Of a stretch of 32,623 nt of DNA, positions 31,020-32,623 are shown one piece after another. Within the stretch, counting starts at the first letter, position 1. Each line of letters opens with the position of its first letter. A program made the translations under genes and the position numbers. The notes beneath the pieces were generated by a model. The model did not search any database, had not been told where the DNA came from, and was given only the letters and a program-made list of their open reading frames with translations. This stretch comes from Lachnospiraceae bacterium (lineage in GTDB: Bacteria; Bacillota; Clostridia; Lachnospirales; Lachnospiraceae), in NCBI GenBank assembly GCA_016282915.1, contig JAEELW010000167.1, forward strand, positions 1 to 32,623. The letters are read 5' to 3'.

Positions 31020-32623
31020 CCGGGCTCCTTCCGGATCCGTTCTGCGATGCTGTCCGCATCCATCCCCAGTTCCTTTTTCAGTTCATCAACTTTACCGTGT
31101 TCGATATAATCATCCGGCAGCGCCACATGAAGGATCTTTACGGGATGATCCCTGCCTGCGTCGGTCTCGTATTCCATGCGGAACTGTTCGCCGAAGCCTC
31201 CCGTGATCACGTTTTCCTCCAGTGTGACCACCAGGCGGTGGCGTTTTGCCATTTCAAACATCACCGGATCCATGGGCTTTACAAAACGCACGTTGACGAG
31301 ACTGACCTTCCGTCCTTCTTCCTTCAGCCGCTCACGCACTTCCACCGCAGTCTTTACCATGCTGCCCACAGCCAGCAGGAGTATGTCCTCCTCATTATAG
31401 ATCGTCTCGCACATGCCGGCACGTACGGGGGCCCGAAATTCCTCCAGCTTATCATAAGCCTGCCCTCTGGGATAACGGACCGCACAGGGATGTCCGTAGT
31501 CCACCGCAAAGCGCAGCATATCCGCCAGTTCCCATTTGTTCTTCGGCGCCATCAGCGTTATATTGGGTATGGAAGAAAGGAACGAGAGGTCAAAGATCCC
31601 CTGATGGGTCTCGCCGTCGGCTCCCACCAGTCCCGCCCGGTCCACCGCGAGCACTACGGGCAGATCCTGCAGACACACATCATGCACGATCTGGTCATAA
31701 GCCCTCTGAAGGAAGGAGGAATAGATCGCCACAACGGGTTTCAGGCCCCCGGCCGCCATGCCTGCTGCAAAGGTCACCGCATGTTCCTCCGCGATACCCA
31801 CGTCAAAGAAACGCGTGGGATACATGTTATGAAAGCGCTTCAGGCCGGTACCGTCCGGCATGGCCGCGGTCACGGCCACCACCTTTTCGTCCTTTTCCCC
31901 GAGCCTGCACATCACCGTTGCGAAGACGTCGGTATAATTGGCCTTCTCACGCAGTCCTTTGGGCATACCGCTTTCGATCTCGAAAGGCTCGGCGCCGTGA
32001 AAACGCGCAGGATGCCGCTCCGCCGGCAGATAACCCTTTCCCTTCTGGGTACGCACATGGATGACTACCGCGTTTTCCACCCTGGTCGCATAATCGATCA
32101 GGCGTATCATGGTCTCCACGTCATGGCCGTCCACCGGACCCAGATAGGTGATCCCCATATTTTCAAAGATCCCGGGCACCATCAGACGCTTCATCGTGGA
32201 TTTTACTTTTTTGATCGTTCTTACCGTTCCCTCATTACCGGAACGCATCAGGGAATTATATACGTCTTCCTTCAGTTCCAGGTATTTTCCGGCGGAACGT
32301 ATGGAATTCAGATAATGGGATACGCCTCCCACGTTTTCCGAGATGGACATATTGTTATCATTCAGGATGATGATGAAATTGCTCTTCAGCTTGGAAGCGT
32401 TATTGAGAGCTTCATAGGCCATGCCTCCGGTCAGGGCGCCGTCGCCGATTACGGCCACGATGCGTTCCGTACCTCCGTTCAGCTCCCTGGCGCTCACCAT
32501 GCCGAGCCCCGCCGAAATGGAAGTGGACGAATGCCCCGTATCAAAGGCGTCGTATTCGCTTTCCCTTCGCTTCGGAAAACCGCTCATCCCGCCGTGCTGG
32601 CGCAGGTGTTCAAAACCCTCGCG
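31016..32623 (-). CDS. dxs: 1-deoxy-D-xylulose-5-phosphate synthase (partial, N-terminus outside window)
   Basis: The frame is open to the right edge, with 535 residues visible and about 85-95 missing. The thiamine-diphosphate enzyme condenses pyruvate and glyceraldehyde 3-phosphate, the first step of the MEP isoprenoid pathway. Visible parts are HGGMSGFPKRRESEYD, GHSSTSISAGLGM, VIGDGALTGGMAYEALNN (ThDP/Mg site), DVGIAEEHAVTFAAGMA (transketolase-type Glu), YSSFLQRAYDQIVHDV and GADGETHQGIFD. The C-terminal transketolase domain is complete. It is the promoter-proximal gene in view and overlaps tlyA by 4 nt. In related genomes xseA/xseB and a prenyl synthase gene lie upstream, which would be outside the window. 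Confidence 0.95.
   Translation of the reverse strand, partial: REGFEHLRQHGGMSGFPKRRESEYDAFDTGHSSTSISAGLGMVSARELNGGTERIVAVIGDGALTGGMAYEALNNASKLKSNFIIILNDNNMSISENVGGVSHYLNSIRSAGKYLELKEDVYNSLMRSGNEGTVRTIKKVKSTMKRLMVPGIFENMGITYLGPVDGHDVETMIRLIDYATRVENAVVIHVRTQKGKGYLPAERHPARFHGAEPFEIESGMPKGLREKANYTDVFATVMCRLGEKDEKVVAVTAAMPDGTGLKRFHNMYPTRFFDVGIAEEHAVTFAAGMAAGGLKPVVAIYSSFLQRAYDQIVHDVCLQDLPVVLAVDRAGLVGADGETHQGIFDLSFLSSIPNITLMAPKNKWELADMLRFAVDYGHPCAVRYPRGQAYDKLEEFRAPVRAGMCETIYNEEDILLLAVGSMVKTAVEVRERLKEEGRKVSLVNVRFVKPMDPVMFEMAKRHRLVVTLEENVITGGFGEQFRMEYETDAGRDHPVKILHVALPDDYIEHGKVDELKKELGMDADSIAERIRKEPG

Overview
The window looks like chromosome from an anaerobic Gram-positive Clostridia, most likely a Lachnospiraceae relative. 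This rests on gene content and order (dxs-tlyA-nadK-recN, hisK beside a class I DAHP synthase, a DUF4003 gene, rqcH), strong AGGAGG-type ribosome binding sites, moderately high GC and single-membrane envelope proteins. It is an inference from gene families, not a database match. All 22 genes I accept lie on the minus strand, so they read from right to left. The genes at both ends (the surface protein on the left, dxs on the right) run off the window.

In transcription order: (1) 32623-27633 is a compact operon dxs-tlyA-nadK-recN with 4-nt overlaps. (2) 27632-27135 is a repeat-dense island with no gene. (3) 27134-25659 is glpK, closed by a good terminator. (4) 25526-23974 is an ECF sigma factor gene followed by a membrane protein with a degenerate LytM/M23 domain. 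(5) 23667-22213 is glgA with its own promoter. (6) 22173-9512 is the most interesting part: seven tightly packed genes encoding a membrane protein with a large outside region, an ABC ATPase with a Met-rich tail, its ABC-2 permease, a membrane protein with 25 QQG repeats, a MoxR-type AAA+ ATPase, a soluble DUF58 protein, and a 1498-residue membrane protein carrying three von Willebrand A (VWA) domains. (7) 9510-7113 is rqcH, starting one base after that stop codon, then a NUDIX hydrolase gene. (8) 7112-5700 holds a 17-bp palindrome, the xerD promoter and leader, xerD and a terminator hairpin. (9) About 5690-5380 is a very large imperfect inverted repeat with no convincing gene. (10) 5362-2434 is a promoter plus hisK-aroF-DUF4003. 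(11) 2333-1 is the start of a secreted beta-helix-type surface protein with an InlB-type B-repeat.

The 22173-9512 cluster is the best candidate for an undescribed system. It combines a cytosolic AAA+ ATPase, a cytosolic DUF58 adaptor, an ABC-2 exporter-like pair and three large membrane proteins whose bulk appears to lie outside the cell. Four intact MIDAS-type DxSxS motifs are shared between two of its proteins. MoxR-DUF58-VWA sets are known as a class, but their substrates are mostly unknown. The ABC pair, the triple-VWA fusion and the low-complexity tails make this version unusual. A role in building or maintaining the envelope is inference only.
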